Assembly (NCBI RefSeq): GCF_014199395.1
Contig: NZ_JACIJM010000002.1
Coordinates: forward strand, 372,001-436,000
DNA from: Yoonia ponticola
GTDB taxonomy: Bacteria > Pseudomonadota > Alphaproteobacteria > Rhodobacterales > Rhodobacteraceae
Reading direction: 5' to 3'
Length of the DNA stretch: 64,000 bases
Shown here one piece after another: positions 1 through 9,238 of the stretch. The notes under the pieces are model-generated. The model saw only the letters and a program-made list of their open reading frames with translations. It was not told the DNA's origin and did not search any database. A program made the translations under genes and the position numbers. How positions within the stretch are numbered: position 1 is the first letter of the stretch; each line of letters starts with the position of its first letter.

Positions 1-386
1 TGCGCCATCGGCAAAAGCGGACGGTTCAACCACCCAAGTTCGGCGTTCAGGAACTTCATATCAAAGGCCGCGTTATGGATCACCATCACGGAATCGCCAA
101 CAAAATCGACGAAATCCTGCGCAATATCTGCAAACAGCGGCTTGTCCTTCAGAATGACTTCACCCGGTTTCGGATCGCGCGGCACAGCCAGCAAATCCGG
201 CCCAATCCCATGGATACCAAACGCACCCTCGGGCATTGATCGCATCGGGTTGATATACTGGTGATAGGTCCGGCCCGTGGGCATTTTGCCAATCAGCTCA
301 ACCGCGCCGATTTCGACAATGCGGTCGCCTTCATGCGGCTCAAACCCCGTTGTTTCCGTATCAAGAACGATTTCACGATCAGCCAT
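1..386 (-). CDS. dnaQ: DNA polymerase III epsilon subunit (3'-5' proofreading exonuclease), C-terminus outside the window
   Basis: This is the proofreading exonuclease of the replicative polymerase. Only the first 128 residues are present, because the gene runs leftward off the window. The N-terminus carries Exo I (DTETTG, residues 9-14, with metal ligands D9 and E11), and the HNAAFD stretch near residues 104-109 is Exo II with D109. Exo III would lie outside. The ATG overlaps the last 8 nt of coaE (shared ATGGCTGA), so it is probably translated by coupling as the fourth gene of maf-aroE-coaE-dnaQ. This order is usual beside the origin in many alphaproteobacteria. The family is certain from the motifs; completeness cannot be judged. 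Confidence 0.93.
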   Translation of the reverse strand, partial: MADREIVLDTETTGFEPHEGDRIVEIGAVELIGKMPTGRTYHQYINPMRSMPEGAFGIHGIGPDLLAVPRDPKPGEVILKDKPLFADIAQDFVDFVGDSVMVIHNAAFDMKFLNAELGWLNRPLLPMA

Positions 387-966
387 TTTGCGCCCTCAAA
401 TCTTCCATCACCGTCTGAACAGCAGCACGCGCCGTATCCATTTCAAGCGTTTCAATTACATGATCGGACTTCGCCCGCTTTTCCGCATCCGGCATCTGGT
501 GCGAAAAGATCATATCAAACGTCTGTTTCGTCATGCCGCGCCGCGATAGCACGCGATGTTCTTGGACGTCGGCGGGGGCGGTCACGCAAATCGTGACATC
601 AATCCACGCATCAGCGCCTGTCTCGAACAACAGCGGAATATCAAGCAGGACAAAATCCGCGTCTTTGTGTTCATCAAGAAACGCCTGACGATCCGCACCA
701 ACAAGCGGATGCACGATCTCTTGGATTTTCTCCAAAACACCCTCGCGCTGCGCCATCATGTCTTTGAGCTTCCCGCGATCAACAGCGCCATTGGTGATCG
801 CCATCGGGTAAATCTCTGACACAGGGGCCACAGCCGCACCACCCACGCTATATATCCGGTGAACAGCGGCGTCAGCGTCCCACACAGGCACGCCGAGGTC
901 AGCAAACATCTGCGCGGTGGTGGATTTCCCCATCCCGATTGATCCGGTCAGACCTAAGGTTATCAT
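379..966 (-). CDS. coaE: Dephospho-CoA kinase
   Basis: CoaE phosphorylates the 3'-OH of dephospho-CoA with ATP, the last step of coenzyme A synthesis, in the cytosol. The 195-residue protein has the Walker A loop GSIGMGKS at residues 8-15, a DADAAVH stretch around residue 31 and the family's LLDIPLLFE segment near residue 107. Length is normal for the family. Its start overlaps the aroE stop by 4 nt and its end overlaps the dnaQ start by 8 nt, so the gene is embedded in a tightly coupled operon. Nothing unusual is visible. Confidence 0.95.
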   Translation of the reverse strand: MITLGLTGSIGMGKSTTAQMFADLGVPVWDADAAVHRIYSVGGAAVAPVSEIYPMAITNGAVDRGKLKDMMAQREGVLEKIQEIVHPLVGADRQAFLDEHKDADFVLLDIPLLFETGADAWIDVTICVTAPADVQEHRVLSRRGMTKQTFDMIFSHQMPDAEKRAKSDHVIETLEMDTARAAVQTVMEDLRAQNG

Positions 967-1796
967 CTCAGCATCACCTGTCGTAATTCGTCGTCAACCT
1001 CAGGACGGACACCAAACCAACGCTCAAAACCTGGGACGCCTTGGTGCAGCAACATACCCAAACCATCAACAACCGTGCAACCAGCCGCCTCTGCTTCGTC
1101 CAGCAGTCGAGTGCGCAGGGGTGTATATACCAGATCAGTCACAACCATTCCCGGTTTCAAACCATCCAACGGCACACGGAATTCAGCGGCGCCCGTCATC
1201 CCAAGCGATGTGGTGTTCACAACCGTCGTGGCATCGTCCAGCATATTGCCAGCTTGAACCCAATCCACGATCTTAATGCGGGCACCAAATTCGGATTTCA
1301 GCGCCTCAGCCTTAGGGCGGGTGCGGTTCGATAAATAAATTTCAGGCACACCAGCGTCAGCCAAGGCCACGATGACTGCGCGCGCAGCCCCACCAGCACC
1401 AAAAATCGCAGCAGGACCAGCCTTTGGATCCCAATGCGGGGCGTTCTGCTTAATATTCGCCATAAAGCCATAGCCGTCGGTGTTATCAGCGTAAATCTTG
1501 CCGTCGTTCTTAAAAATCAACGTATTCGCAGCACCAATCAACGTCGCACGGTCGCTGACTTGATCCGCAATCGACATCACGTTGACCTTGTGCGGGATCG
1601 TGACGTTTGCACCAGCAAAGCCCATCTGAGGCATCGTGCGCAGAACCTGTTCCAGATTATCTTCATGCACATGCAACGGCACATAATCACCCAGCAATCC
1701 GTATTTACGAAGCCAGTATTTATGCATCTTCGGTGACTGCGAGTGTGAAATCGGATTCCCGATCACGCCTGCCAATGGAATTATAGTCGCGCTCAT
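963..1796 (-). CDS. aroE: Shikimate 5-dehydrogenase
   Basis: AroE reduces 3-dehydroshikimate to shikimate with NADPH in the chorismate (aromatic amino acid) pathway. At 277 residues it has normal length. Visible motifs are the shikimate-binding NPISHSQSP (residues 14-22), catalytic Lys70 in NVTIPHK, Asp107 in NTDGYGF and the NADP loop GAGGAARA (133-140). It overlaps maf by 4 nt upstream and coaE by 4 nt downstream (ATGA-type junctions), so it is translationally coupled in the four-gene leftward operon. Confidence 0.95.
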   Translation of the reverse strand: MSATIIPLAGVIGNPISHSQSPKMHKYWLRKYGLLGDYVPLHVHEDNLEQVLRTMPQMGFAGANVTIPHKVNVMSIADQVSDRATLIGAANTLIFKNDGKIYADNTDGYGFMANIKQNAPHWDPKAGPAAIFGAGGAARAVIVALADAGVPEIYLSNRTRPKAEALKSEFGARIKIVDWVQAGNMLDDATTVVNTTSLGMTGAAEFRVPLDGLKPGMVVTDLVYTPLRTRLLDEAEAAGCTVVDGLGMLLHQGVPGFERWFGVRPEVDDELRQVMLR

Positions 1797-2392
1797 CCGT
1801 CTAAGGTCCCGCGTAAGGTCAGATATGATAGTAACTCTAATAAAGGTAGTCCGAGCACATTGAAATAGTCACCCTCAACACGGTGAAAGAGACGCGCACC
1901 TTCTTCTTCCAGCTTATAACCGCCGACCGCGTGGCGAATGCTATCCCAGTTCCGGTCAACATATGCTTCCAGATAAGCGTCAGACGCATCACGCATATGT
2001 AGCCGGACAACGCCCACATGGCGCCACTGCGGCTTGCCCTCACCGTAAATCACGGCAGCAGATAAAAGTTGATGTACTTTTCCGCGCATCATTTTCAACT
2101 GGGCAAGGGCGTCATCAGGCGACACAGGTTTCGACAGGGTCTGCTGTTGAAAGGCAAGCACCTGATCGCAACCAATCACTAGAGCATCTGGATGCTTGGA
2201 CGCCACGCGTTTCGCTTTCATCTCGGCCAAAGTGTCGGCAATATCGCGGGGTGGGGCATCTTCGGCCTGCAATGCTTGCTTGATCGCGTCTTCATCCACA
2301 CGCGCCACGTCCACGGTGAAGTCGACACCAGCGTTGCGTAATAAAGTAGCTCTGATCGACGAGCCTGACGCAAGAATAATAGGATCGGACAT
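1793..2392 (-). CDS. maf: Maf family nucleoside triphosphate pyrophosphatase
   Basis: Maf proteins hydrolyse non-canonical or methylated NTPs to NMP and pyrophosphate as house-cleaning enzymes. The 199-residue protein begins with LASGSSIRATLL, the phosphate-binding segment, and has CDQVLAF and KPVSPDDA further on. SIRATLL instead of PRR suggests the YceF-like (7-methyl-GTP) subgroup; that is inference. I chose the ATG at 2392 rather than the in-frame one at 2398, because AAAGG lies about 8 nt upstream of the former and only 2 nt from the latter. It is the first gene of the leftward operon and its promoter must lie in the putative origin region. Confidence 0.9.
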   Translation of the reverse strand: MSDPIILASGSSIRATLLRNAGVDFTVDVARVDEDAIKQALQAEDAPPRDIADTLAEMKAKRVASKHPDALVIGCDQVLAFQQQTLSKPVSPDDALAQLKMMRGKVHQLLSAAVIYGEGKPQWRHVGVVRLHMRDASDAYLEAYVDRNWDSIRHAVGGYKLEEEGARLFHRVEGDYFNVLGLPLLELLSYLTLRGTLDG

Positions 2393-2793
2393 GTGCATAA
2401 CCTTTGGGAAAAGAACGTGAAGAATCGGGGCGCGACTCTGAGGGTAAAGCAGCCAGCAGTTTCATCTGGGTATAACCATGGCGTTTTGCCCAGACTTCAC
2501 GGTGTTTGTCCACGGTGGATGGGGATAAGTCGGGCATGTGGAAGAATCGTATGCCAGACCAGAGTCAATATGCAGGTGTCGTAAAAACACATTGTTTCTT
2601 AATCACTAACTAACTGAAATATATAAATAAAACTATCGTTGTATACGAAATTTTACAAATGTACTGACAGGCGTATCGGTGGATAACTCTTCGGATAAAA
2701 AAATAAGCCACAGAAAACGACGACACTATAATCATCATCATCTTTCTAATACTTAATACTTATTTAAGAGAAGAAAGAGAAAGGAACAGATCA
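2393..2793. other. Candidate chromosomal replication origin (oriC) between maf and hemJ
   Basis: This is the only gene-free stretch over 300 bases. Seen directly: an AT-rich core (about 2590-2770, with runs such as GAAATATATAAATAAA); two 9-mers one base off the DnaA box TTATCCACA on the minus strand, TTATCCCCA at 2520-2528 and TTATCCACC at 2678-2686; an 11-bp palindrome TCCACGGTGGA at 2509-2519; GANTC sites at 2422, 2434, 2544 and 2562; and TTAA-N7-TTAA at 2753-2767. Flanking operons diverge, and parAB with parS lies 3-7 kb away. In Caulobacter and relatives the origin lies next to hem genes, and maf-aroE-coaE-dnaQ beside parAB is an origin landmark in many alphaproteobacteria. hemE and the usual kinase-regulator gene are not here. 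Function is inferred. Confidence 0.6.
2753..2767. promoter_or_regulatory. CtrA-type binding site TTAA-N7-TTAA
   Basis: TTAATACTTATTTAA matches the full CtrA consensus exactly, 26 nt upstream of the hemJ ATG, at the edge of the candidate origin. A second, imperfect copy (TTAA-N7-CTAA) lies at 2599-2613. In Caulobacter CtrA represses initiation by binding such sites in the origin; here it could act on the origin or on hemJ. The region is AT-rich, so chance occurrence is not excluded. Confidence 0.45.
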
Positions 2794-3240
2794 ATGATGG
2801 ACGCCTTGGCTGGTCTGTACCCCTGGATCAAAGCATTACACATCGCAGCAGTGATCAGCTGGATGGCAGCACTGTTTTACCTTCCAAGATTGCTGGTACA
2901 TCACGTCGAACGGGCAAAAGCCGGATCGGAGATGGATCAAACCTTTCAAATGATGGAAGAAAAACTGCATCGCGTGATTATGAACCCTGCAATGATGGTA
3001 GCTTGGAGTTGCGGCCTAATCATGATTAGCTTTGGTGCGTTGGATTTCGGTGCTGTCTGGGGATGGGCTAAGATTTTAGCAGTGATCGCAATGACGGCGT
3101 TCCACATCTGGCTTGGCAAAGAACGCAAAGCGGTGGCAATCGGGCAGGGGAAAACTGGACGTCAGTATCGATTAGCCAATGAAATCCCAACAGTTCTGAT
3201 GCTGATTATCGTTGTGGCAATCGTCGTGCGGCCGTTTTGA
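2794..3240 (+). CDS. hemJ: Protoporphyrinogen IX oxidase HemJ, membrane protein
   Basis: HemJ oxidises protoporphyrinogen IX to protoporphyrin IX in the inner membrane in bacteria lacking HemG/HemY. The 148-residue protein has four hydrophobic segments. The N-terminus holds the invariant His16 (ALHIAAVISWMA), proposed heme ligand, and the FYLPRLLVHH signature. AGAAAGAGAAAGGAACAG just upstream supplies the ribosome binding site; the first of two adjacent ATGs is used here. It stands first in the rightward run from the origin, ahead of rho. hemW (10 kb) and hemH (36 kb) are also in the window. Confidence 0.92.
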   Translation: MMDALAGLYPWIKALHIAAVISWMAALFYLPRLLVHHVERAKAGSEMDQTFQMMEEKLHRVIMNPAMMVAWSCGLIMISFGALDFGAVWGWAKILAVIAMTAFHIWLGKERKAVAIGQGKTGRQYRLANEIPTVLMLIIVVAIVVRPF

Positions 3241-3269
3241 TTGACTCAAGCGCCATAAAACCCTAAAGC
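3241..3269 (+). promoter_or_regulatory. Possible sigma-70 promoter for rho
   Basis: TTGACT directly after the hemJ stop, followed 17 nt later by TAAAGC, is a weak -35/-10 pair. A small hairpin (CCCC-ATTC-GGGG) follows inside the rho leader. The -10 element is poor, so this is tentative. Confidence 0.3.
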
Positions 3270-3357
3270 AAGGATGCACCCCATTCGGGGACCGCATTTT
3301 CCAGACCTATTTTTGAAAATTGTGCCGCCATTTGGGTTGCGCGTGGATACCTTGCAT

Positions 3358-4629
3358 ATGACTGACCGTTTGAACCTTGCCGACCTAAAGGCGCAAAGCC
3401 CGAAAGACCTGTTGTCGCTCGCTGAAGAGCTTGAGATCGAGAACGCGTCAACGATGCGCAAAGGCGACATGATGTTTGCCATTCTGCGCGAACGTGCGGA
3501 CGAAGAGTGGGTGATCGGCGGGGACGGGGTGCTTGAGGTGCTTCAGGACGGTTTCGGCTTCCTACGGTCGCCTGAGGCGAACTATTTGCCCGGACCAGAT
3601 GATATTTACGTGTCGCCAGACATGATCCGCAAACATTCGCTGCGGACAGGCGACACCGTCGAAGGCGTGATGAAAGAACCAAACGACAGCGAACGCTACT
3701 TTGCGCTGATCGCGGTTGAGGCGATTAACTTTGAAAGCCCTGAAAAGGCGAAGCACAAAGTTGCGTTTGAAAACCTGACACCGCTCTACCCGGACGAGCG
3801 ACTGAACATGGAAGTCACGTCTGAAAATAACTCAAAAGACCGGTCAGCGCGGATCATTGATCTTGTTGCACCTATCGGGAAAGGCCAACGGTCCTTGATC
3901 GTGGCGCCACCACGGACTGGTAAAACGGTTCTGCTGCAAAACATCGCGAATTCTATCGAAAAGAACCACCCAGAGGCGTATCTGATCGTTCTGTTGATCG
4001 ACGAACGGCCGGAAGAAGTCACCGACATGCAGCGTTCGGTAAAAGGCGAGGTTGTGTCTTCGACTTTCGACGAACCTGCGACACGTCACGTGGCAGTATC
4101 TGAAATGGTGATCGAAAAAGCGAAACGGCTCGTTGAGCATAAACGCGACGTTGTGATCTTGCTCGACTCGATCACACGCTTGGGTCGCGCCTTTAACACG
4201 ACCGTACCATCATCCGGCAAAGTTTTGACCGGTGGTGTGGACGCAAACGCGTTGCAACGGCCAAAACGGTTCTTTGGTGCTGCGCGGAATATCGAAGAAG
4301 GCGGTTCCTTGACGATTATCGCGACTGCGCTGATCGATACAGGCTCGCGGATGGACGAAGTCATCTTTGAAGAATTCAAAGGGACGGGTAACTCTGAAAT
4401 CGTGCTTGATCGTAAAATCGCAGACAAGCGGGTCTTCCCAGCGATTGACATCACGAAGTCGGGCACACGCAAAGAAGAGCTGTTGGTGGACAAAATCGAC
4501 CTGCAGAAAACTTATGTCCTGCGGCGTATCCTGAACCCGATGGGGACCACGGATGCGATCGAATTCCTGATTGGGAAATTGAAGCAGACAAAGACAAACG
4601 AAGACTTCTTCGACTCGATGAACACATAA
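3358..4629 (+). CDS. rho: Transcription termination factor Rho
   Basis: Rho is the hexameric RNA-dependent ATPase and helicase that ends transcription of untranslated RNA. The 423-residue protein has the N-terminal helical domain, the RNA-binding cold-shock fold (GFGFLRS, 65-71), Walker A APPRTGKT (183-190) and the later LLDSITR and [10 protein letters not shown] segments of the secondary RNA site. The frame stays open upstream to an ATG at 3274, but [13 protein letters not shown] at 3358 matches the normal family start. It follows hemJ by 117 nt and precedes mnmE by 30 nt; this order is conserved near alphaproteobacterial origins. Confidence 0.97.
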   Translation: MTDRLNLADLKAQSPKDLLSLAEELEIENASTMRKGDMMFAILRERADEEWVIGGDGVLEVLQDGFGFLRSPEANYLPGPDDIYVSPDMIRKHSLRTGDTVEGVMKEPNDSERYFALIAVEAINFESPEKAKHKVAFENLTPLYPDERLNMEVTSENNSKDRSARIIDLVAPIGKGQRSLIVAPPRTGKTVLLQNIANSIEKNHPEAYLIVLLIDERPEEVTDMQRSVKGEVVSSTFDEPATRHVAVSEMVIEKAKRLVEHKRDVVILLDSITRLGRAFNTTVPSSGKVLTGGVDANALQRPKRFFGAARNIEEGGSLTIIATALIDTGSRMDEVIFEEFKGTGNSEIVLDRKIADKRVFPAIDITKSGTRKEELLVDKIDLQKTYVLRRILNPMGTTDAIEFLIGKLKQTKTNEDFFDSMNT

Positions 4630-4659
4630 ATTACTATTCCTAAACAATGGGTTAGGATG

Positions 4660-5940
4660 ATGGACACGATTTTCGCCTTGGCAACAGCACAGGGACGAGC
4701 AGGCGTTGCAGTTGTTCGCCTGTCCGGCCCTAATGCTGTGCAAGCGGCGCAAGATTTCATGTCAGACGTCCCGCAAAGTCGCGGCGTGCGGCAAGTTTTG
4801 GACAATGATGGCGTTCTGCTGGACGAGGCATTTGTCCTACGATTCACGGCAGGGGCCAGCTTTACGGGCGAAGAAATCGTCGAGCTACAATTACACGGAA
4901 GTCCGGCAGTTGTGGCAGCCGTTTTGCGCGTTCTTGGCGATCATCCACTATTACGACCAGCTGAAGCTGGCGAATTCACGCGGCGGGCTTTGGAAAACGG
5001 ACGTCTTGATTTGGCTCAGGTCGAAGGGCTTGCTGATCTGATCGATGCAGAAACCGAAGGACAGAGAAAGCAAGCGTTGCGGGTTTTCTCTGGCGAGCTT
5101 GGCAATCGTGCTGAAGATTGGCGAAAAAAACTGATCAGAGCAACGGCATTGCTCGAAGCAACAATCGACTTCGCCGATGAAGAAGTGCCTTATGACACGA
5201 GGCCAGAAGTTTCGGAACTGATCGTGGATGTGCGGAAAAGCATGGTGCGCGAACACGACGGTGTTCGGATCGCGGAACGTGTGCGGGATGGTTTCGAGGT
5301 TGCTATCGTTGGCGCACCCAACGTCGGAAAATCAACGTTACTTAACCGTATCGCTGGGCGGGATGCGGCAATTACATCCGAAATTGCGGGAACAACGCGG
5401 GACGTTATCGAAGTTCGTTTCGATCTTGATGGGATTCCGGTTACATTTTTGGACACCGCTGGATTGCGCGATAGCGATGATACTGTTGAAATGATCGGCG
5501 TTGCGCGCGCAAAAGATCGGGCAGGGACCGCCGACCTGCGCGTGTATTTGCTGATGCCTGACGATGATATCCAATTGGATATTTTGTTAGGAGATATTGT
5601 TGTGCGAGCGAAAGGCGATCAAGTGGACTCATCTGACTTTGCCATTTCAGGCAAAACAGGGATGGGCGTTGACCAACTTCTGGAAATGATCGGCACTGAA
5701 CTGCGGCAGCGCGTTGCATTGGTCGGCATTGCGATGCGGGAACGTCATCGGATAGCTTTAAAACAGGGTATCGCTGGGCTAGATGTCGCAATTGATTCGC
5801 TCGCTGATCCGCTGGGAATGAGCGACCTAATTGCCGAAGACCTGAGGACTGCTATACGGGCTGTCGATTCTCTTGTAGGACGTGTAGATGTCGAGCATGT
5901 GCTGGACGAGATTTTCTTAAGTTTTTGCATCGGAAAGTAG
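4660..5940 (+). CDS. mnmE: tRNA uridine-5-carboxymethylaminomethyl modification GTPase MnmE
   Basis: MnmE works with MnmG to modify U34 of several tRNAs. The 426-residue protein has the N-terminal tetrahydrofolate-binding domain, then a GTPase domain with G1 GAPNVGKS (about 218-225), GTTRD and DTAG, and ends in the essential C-I-G-K with the folate-activating Cys. The G4 position reads AKGD rather than NKxD, so guanine recognition looks relaxed; the G domain is slightly shorter than in E. coli. Adjacent ATGs at 4657 and 4660 are both possible. mnmG starts 3 nt after the stop, fitting the two-protein complex. Confidence 0.95.
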   Translation: MDTIFALATAQGRAGVAVVRLSGPNAVQAAQDFMSDVPQSRGVRQVLDNDGVLLDEAFVLRFTAGASFTGEEIVELQLHGSPAVVAAVLRVLGDHPLLRPAEAGEFTRRALENGRLDLAQVEGLADLIDAETEGQRKQALRVFSGELGNRAEDWRKKLIRATALLEATIDFADEEVPYDTRPEVSELIVDVRKSMVREHDGVRIAERVRDGFEVAIVGAPNVGKSTLLNRIAGRDAAITSEIAGTTRDVIEVRFDLDGIPVTFLDTAGLRDSDDTVEMIGVARAKDRAGTADLRVYLLMPDDDIQLDILLGDIVVRAKGDQVDSSDFAISGKTGMGVDQLLEMIGTELRQRVALVGIAMRERHRIALKQGIAGLDVAIDSLADPLGMSDLIAEDLRTAIRAVDSLVGRVDVEHVLDEIFLSFCIGK

Positions 5941-5943
5941 GGA

Positions 5944-7818
5944 GTGTTTCACGTGAAACATTACGACGTCATAGTGGTCGGTGGTGGTCACGCTGGAACC
6001 GAAGCTGCGCACGCTGCTGCGCGTATGGGCGTTGCAACGGCGTTAATCACGCTGCGATCCGACACAATTGGTGTGATGTCGTGCAACCCGGCAATTGGCG
6101 GGCTTGGAAAAGGCCACTTAGTACGTGAGATCGACGCTCTTGATGGCGTAATGGGTGTTGTCGCCGATCTTGCTGGAATTCAATTTCGATTACTAAACCG
6201 GACCAAAGGCCCAGCTGTACAAGGTCCCCGAGGACAATCTGACCGCGAGATATACCGACGCGAGATGCAACGGCTTACCACTGAGCAGCTAAATCTGGAC
6301 GTTCTCGCAGGTGAAGTTGCTGACTTCATCATGACAGATGGACGTGTCATCGGTGTAAAACTCGCCGACGGAAGTGAAATCGATGCAAAATCGGTTATCC
6401 TGACGACTGGCACCTTTCTACGTGGTGTCATTCACATTGGTGACGTGTCTAAACCTGGCGGGCGGATGGGCGAAAATCCATCAATCAAACTTGCCGAGAG
6501 GATCGATTCATTCAAATTGCCCCTCGGTCGCCTAAAAACCGGAACTCCGCCACGTCTGGACGGGCGCACTATTGCTTGGGATAAGCTCGAAATGCAGGCC
6601 GGTGATGACAATCCGACCATGTTTTCATTCCTGTCTGACAGGCCTACCGCCAAACAGATTTCCTGCGGCATTACGCACACAAACGAAAACACACACGATA
6701 TCATCCGCGACAACCTTCAACGCTCTGCGATGTACGGTGGCCACATCGATGGTATTGGTCCGCGCTATTGTCCGTCTATCGAAGATAAAATCGTGCGTTT
6801 CGCCGACAAAACGTCACATCAGATCTTTCTCGAACCAGAAGGCGTAAATGATCACACGGTTTACCCAAACGGAATATCGACGTCGCTTCCGGTTGATGTG
6901 CAAGAAGATTACGTGCGGTCTATTGTTGGATTGGAAAACACAGCAATTTTGCAGCCGGGCTATGCCATCGAATATGACTACATCGACCCGCGTGCCTTAA
7001 GCCTTTCGTTAGAGTTAAAAGATGTTCCCGGACTATATCTAGCAGGTCAGATCAACGGAACCACAGGATATGAGGAAGCAGCGGCGCAAGGCATGGTTGC
7101 TGGTCTGAATGCAGCAAGAGCGGTGCACGCCCAAGAACCGCTCCACTTTAGCCGCCGCACATCTTACATCGGGGTAATGATAGACGACCTAACAACGCGT
7201 GGCGTCACTGAACCTTACCGCATGTTCACATCACGCGCTGAATTCCGCCTTTCACTGCGCGCGGATAACGCAGATCAACGATTAACAGGATTCGGGCACG
7301 ACCTCGGATGCGTGTCTGAGACCAGATGGGAAAAATTCGCCTCGAAAATGGACATGATCTCAACGACGAGAGCTGCGCTTGAAAATATCTCGCTCTCTGC
7401 AAGGGAAATAGCGGGGCAGGGCGCTAAGCTTAACGCAGACGGGCCGCGCCGATCTGCGCTTGATGCACTCGCTTTGATTGATTTCGATTTTGAAAATGTA
7501 ATCGCGCTAACAGATAAGCCTTTGTCCGCAGACCCGGTCATCCAAAGGCAGATTAAATGTGACGCTTTGTACGCAAACTACATCGCGCGGCAAGACAAAG
7601 ACATCGCTGCGATGGAGCGTGATGAACAGCAGTTAATACCGTTAGACTTGGACTACAGTGCGATCAGCGGTCTCTCGAATGAAATGGTCTTAAAGTTGAC
7701 AAATGCACGTCCTGAAACCATCGCAAAAGCGGGCCGCATCGATGGTGTCACTCCTGCGGCCTTAATGTTGGTCCTTAGTCAATTACGTAAGACTAGCTCT
7801 AGAAAAACGGGTAGCTGA
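5944..7818 (+). CDS. mnmG: tRNA uridine-5-carboxymethylaminomethyl modification enzyme MnmG (GidA)
   Basis: MnmG is the FAD enzyme that partners MnmE in building the cmnm5 group on tRNA U34. The 624-residue protein opens with the dinucleotide-binding [12 protein letters not shown] and has the family signature [18 protein letters not shown], with normal length. The start is GTG at 5944, and the first codons (VFHVKH) are themselves the parS site at 5945-5960, so chromosome segregation constrains the N-terminus. The rsmG ATG directly follows its stop. The start choice is supported by the 3-nt gap to mnmE. Confidence 0.96.
   Translation: MFHVKHYDVIVVGGGHAGTEAAHAAARMGVATALITLRSDTIGVMSCNPAIGGLGKGHLVREIDALDGVMGVVADLAGIQFRLLNRTKGPAVQGPRGQSDREIYRREMQRLTTEQLNLDVLAGEVADFIMTDGRVIGVKLADGSEIDAKSVILTTGTFLRGVIHIGDVSKPGGRMGENPSIKLAERIDSFKLPLGRLKTGTPPRLDGRTIAWDKLEMQAGDDNPTMFSFLSDRPTAKQISCGITHTNENTHDIIRDNLQRSAMYGGHIDGIGPRYCPSIEDKIVRFADKTSHQIFLEPEGVNDHTVYPNGISTSLPVDVQEDYVRSIVGLENTAILQPGYAIEYDYIDPRALSLSLELKDVPGLYLAGQINGTTGYEEAAAQGMVAGLNAARAVHAQEPLHFSRRTSYIGVMIDDLTTRGVTEPYRMFTSRAEFRLSLRADNADQRLTGFGHDLGCVSETRWEKFASKMDMISTTRAALENISLSAREIAGQGAKLNADGPRRSALDALALIDFDFENVIALTDKPLSADPVIQRQIKCDALYANYIARQDKDIAAMERDEQQLIPLDLDYSAISGLSNEMVLKLTNARPETIAKAGRIDGVTPAALMLVLSQLRKTSSRKTGS
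5945..5960. promoter_or_regulatory. parS: parS centromere site 1, overlapping the mnmG start
   Basis: TGTTTCACGTGAAACA is a perfect 16-bp palindrome identical to the bacterial parS consensus bound by ParB. It begins at the second base of the mnmG GTG codon. parB lies 3.3 kb downstream. A perfect 16-mer has very low chance probability, and a second copy occurs 1.9 kb away. Confidence 0.95.
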
Positions 7819-8430
7819 ATGATGGATAATATCGGCATCAGTGTTTCACGTGAAACAATAGAGCGGCTGGAAGCCTTCGCAGAGCTAACGCGCAAGTGGA
7901 CAATTAAGATAAATCTGATCTCCAAGTCCACGATTCCTGACGTTTGGAACCGCCATATCGTCGACTCTGCACAAGTTTTTCAATACGCGAACCAGCCTAA
8001 GAATTGGATCGATATCGGTAGCGGGGGCGGTTTCCCTGGTATCGTGCTCGCGATCATGGCGAAAGAGCTATCCCCAGAGACAAAGTTTACGCTCATCGAA
8101 AGCGACGCTCGTAAATGCACGTTCCTGCGCACAGCAATCCGCGAACAGGAATTAAACGCCTATGTTATTACACAACGTATAGAAAATACGGAACCCCAAG
8201 GCGCAGATGTAGTAAGCGCACGTGCGCTGGGTAGCATTCCTGATCTCCTTCCGCATCTCGAACGCCACCTCATCCCAACTGGGACCGCTCTATTAATGAA
8301 AGGCCGGACCTATGCCGCTGAACTAGATGCAGTTGGCGACGATTGGGACTTTGATTTAACCGAATACCCCAGTATCACGGATCCAGACTCACGCATTCTC
8401 TCACTGAAAAGGATCACCCGTGCCGCATAA
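7819..8430 (+). CDS. rsmG: 16S rRNA (guanine527-N7)-methyltransferase RsmG (GidB)
   Basis: RsmG methylates G527 of 16S rRNA with S-adenosylmethionine. The 203-residue protein has the SAM loop DIGSGGGFPGI and the NRHIVDS segment typical of GidB. The ATG at 7819 abuts the mnmG stop; a second ATG at 7822 is possible. Codons 8-13 contain the second parS site in a different reading frame from that in mnmG (it encodes VSRET here). Its end overlaps parA by 11 nt, so rsmG-parA-parB are probably co-transcribed. Confidence 0.95.
   Translation: MMDNIGISVSRETIERLEAFAELTRKWTIKINLISKSTIPDVWNRHIVDSAQVFQYANQPKNWIDIGSGGGFPGIVLAIMAKELSPETKFTLIESDARKCTFLRTAIREQELNAYVITQRIENTEPQGADVVSARALGSIPDLLPHLERHLIPTGTALLMKGRTYAAELDAVGDDWDFDLTEYPSITDPDSRILSLKRITRAA
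7842..7857. promoter_or_regulatory. parS: parS centromere site 2, inside the 5' end of rsmG
   Basis: A second perfect copy of TGTTTCACGTGAAACA lies 24-39 nt into rsmG. It is 562 nt upstream of the parA start. Two identical sites within 2 kb of parAB fit a ParB loading centre next to the origin. Confidence 0.95.
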
Positions 8431-9235
8431 TCGTCGCAGTACTGGACCCAAAATTATCGCCGTCGCCAACCAAAAGGGCGGCGTCGGCAAAACAACGACG
8501 ACGATTAACCTAGGTGCTGCGCTCGCCGAGGCAGGTCGTCACGTATTGTTGGTCGACCTTGATCCGCAGGGGAACGCGTCAACAGGTCTTGGCGTCGAGC
8601 AAGAAGATCGCGATGTCACGACTTACGATCTTTTGGCGGGCGAGGCGACGTTGGAGGATGCTATTCAGGCCACTAATGTCGCAAATCTCGCGATTATTCC
8701 CGCGACAACCGACCTCAGCTCGGCTGATATCGAACTGATTTCCAACGAAAAACGTAGCTACCTGCTGCACGATGCTCTGCGGCAAATCGACATCGACCGT
8801 TATGGATTTGACTACGTTTTGATTGACTGCCCGCCATCGCTGAACATCCTCACAGTGAATGCTATGGTCGCCGCTGACTCCGTCGTCGTCCCGCTGCAAA
8901 GCGAATTTTTCGCGCTCGAAGGTCTGTCGCAACTCATGCTGACCATCCGCGATGTACGTCAGACCGCGAACCCGAATTTGCGGATCGAAGGCGTGGCGTT
9001 AACTATGTACGATAGCCGCAACAATCTGTCTCAACAGGTCGAAATGGACGCGCGTGATAATCTTGGTGATCTGGTTTTTAAAACCGTCATTCCGCGAAAC
9101 GTACGTCTTAGCGAAGCGCCATCTTTTGCGCTGTCCGTCCTACAATACGACCCGCAATCTAAGGGCAGTCAGGCGTATCGCGCGCTGGCGAAAGAAATTA
9201 TCGGGCGCGAAGTGTCCACAAAACAAAAGGTTTAA
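8420..9235 (+). CDS. parA: Chromosome partitioning ATPase ParA
   Basis: ParA forms ATP-dependent dimers on the nucleoid and pulls ParB-parS complexes toward the new pole. The 271-residue protein carries the deviant Walker A KGGVGKTT (19-26), the DLDPQGNAST Walker A' region and DCPPS. There is no N-terminal HTH, so it is the chromosomal (Soj) type rather than a plasmid ParA. The ATG lies inside the end of rsmG (11-nt overlap), and parB starts 3 nt after the stop. Confidence 0.96.
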   Translation: MPHNRRSTGPKIIAVANQKGGVGKTTTTINLGAALAEAGRHVLLVDLDPQGNASTGLGVEQEDRDVTTYDLLAGEATLEDAIQATNVANLAIIPATTDLSSADIELISNEKRSYLLHDALRQIDIDRYGFDYVLIDCPPSLNILTVNAMVAADSVVVPLQSEFFALEGLSQLMLTIRDVRQTANPNLRIEGVALTMYDSRNNLSQQVEMDARDNLGDLVFKTVIPRNVRLSEAPSFALSVLQYDPQSKGSQAYRALAKEIIGREVSTKQKV

Positions 9236-9238
9236 CCC

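Noticed and set aside
2292..2537. 81-residue minus-strand frame upstream of maf
   Set aside because: It overlaps the start of maf in another frame, contains the DnaA-box-like sequences and has no ribosome binding site or recognisable domain.
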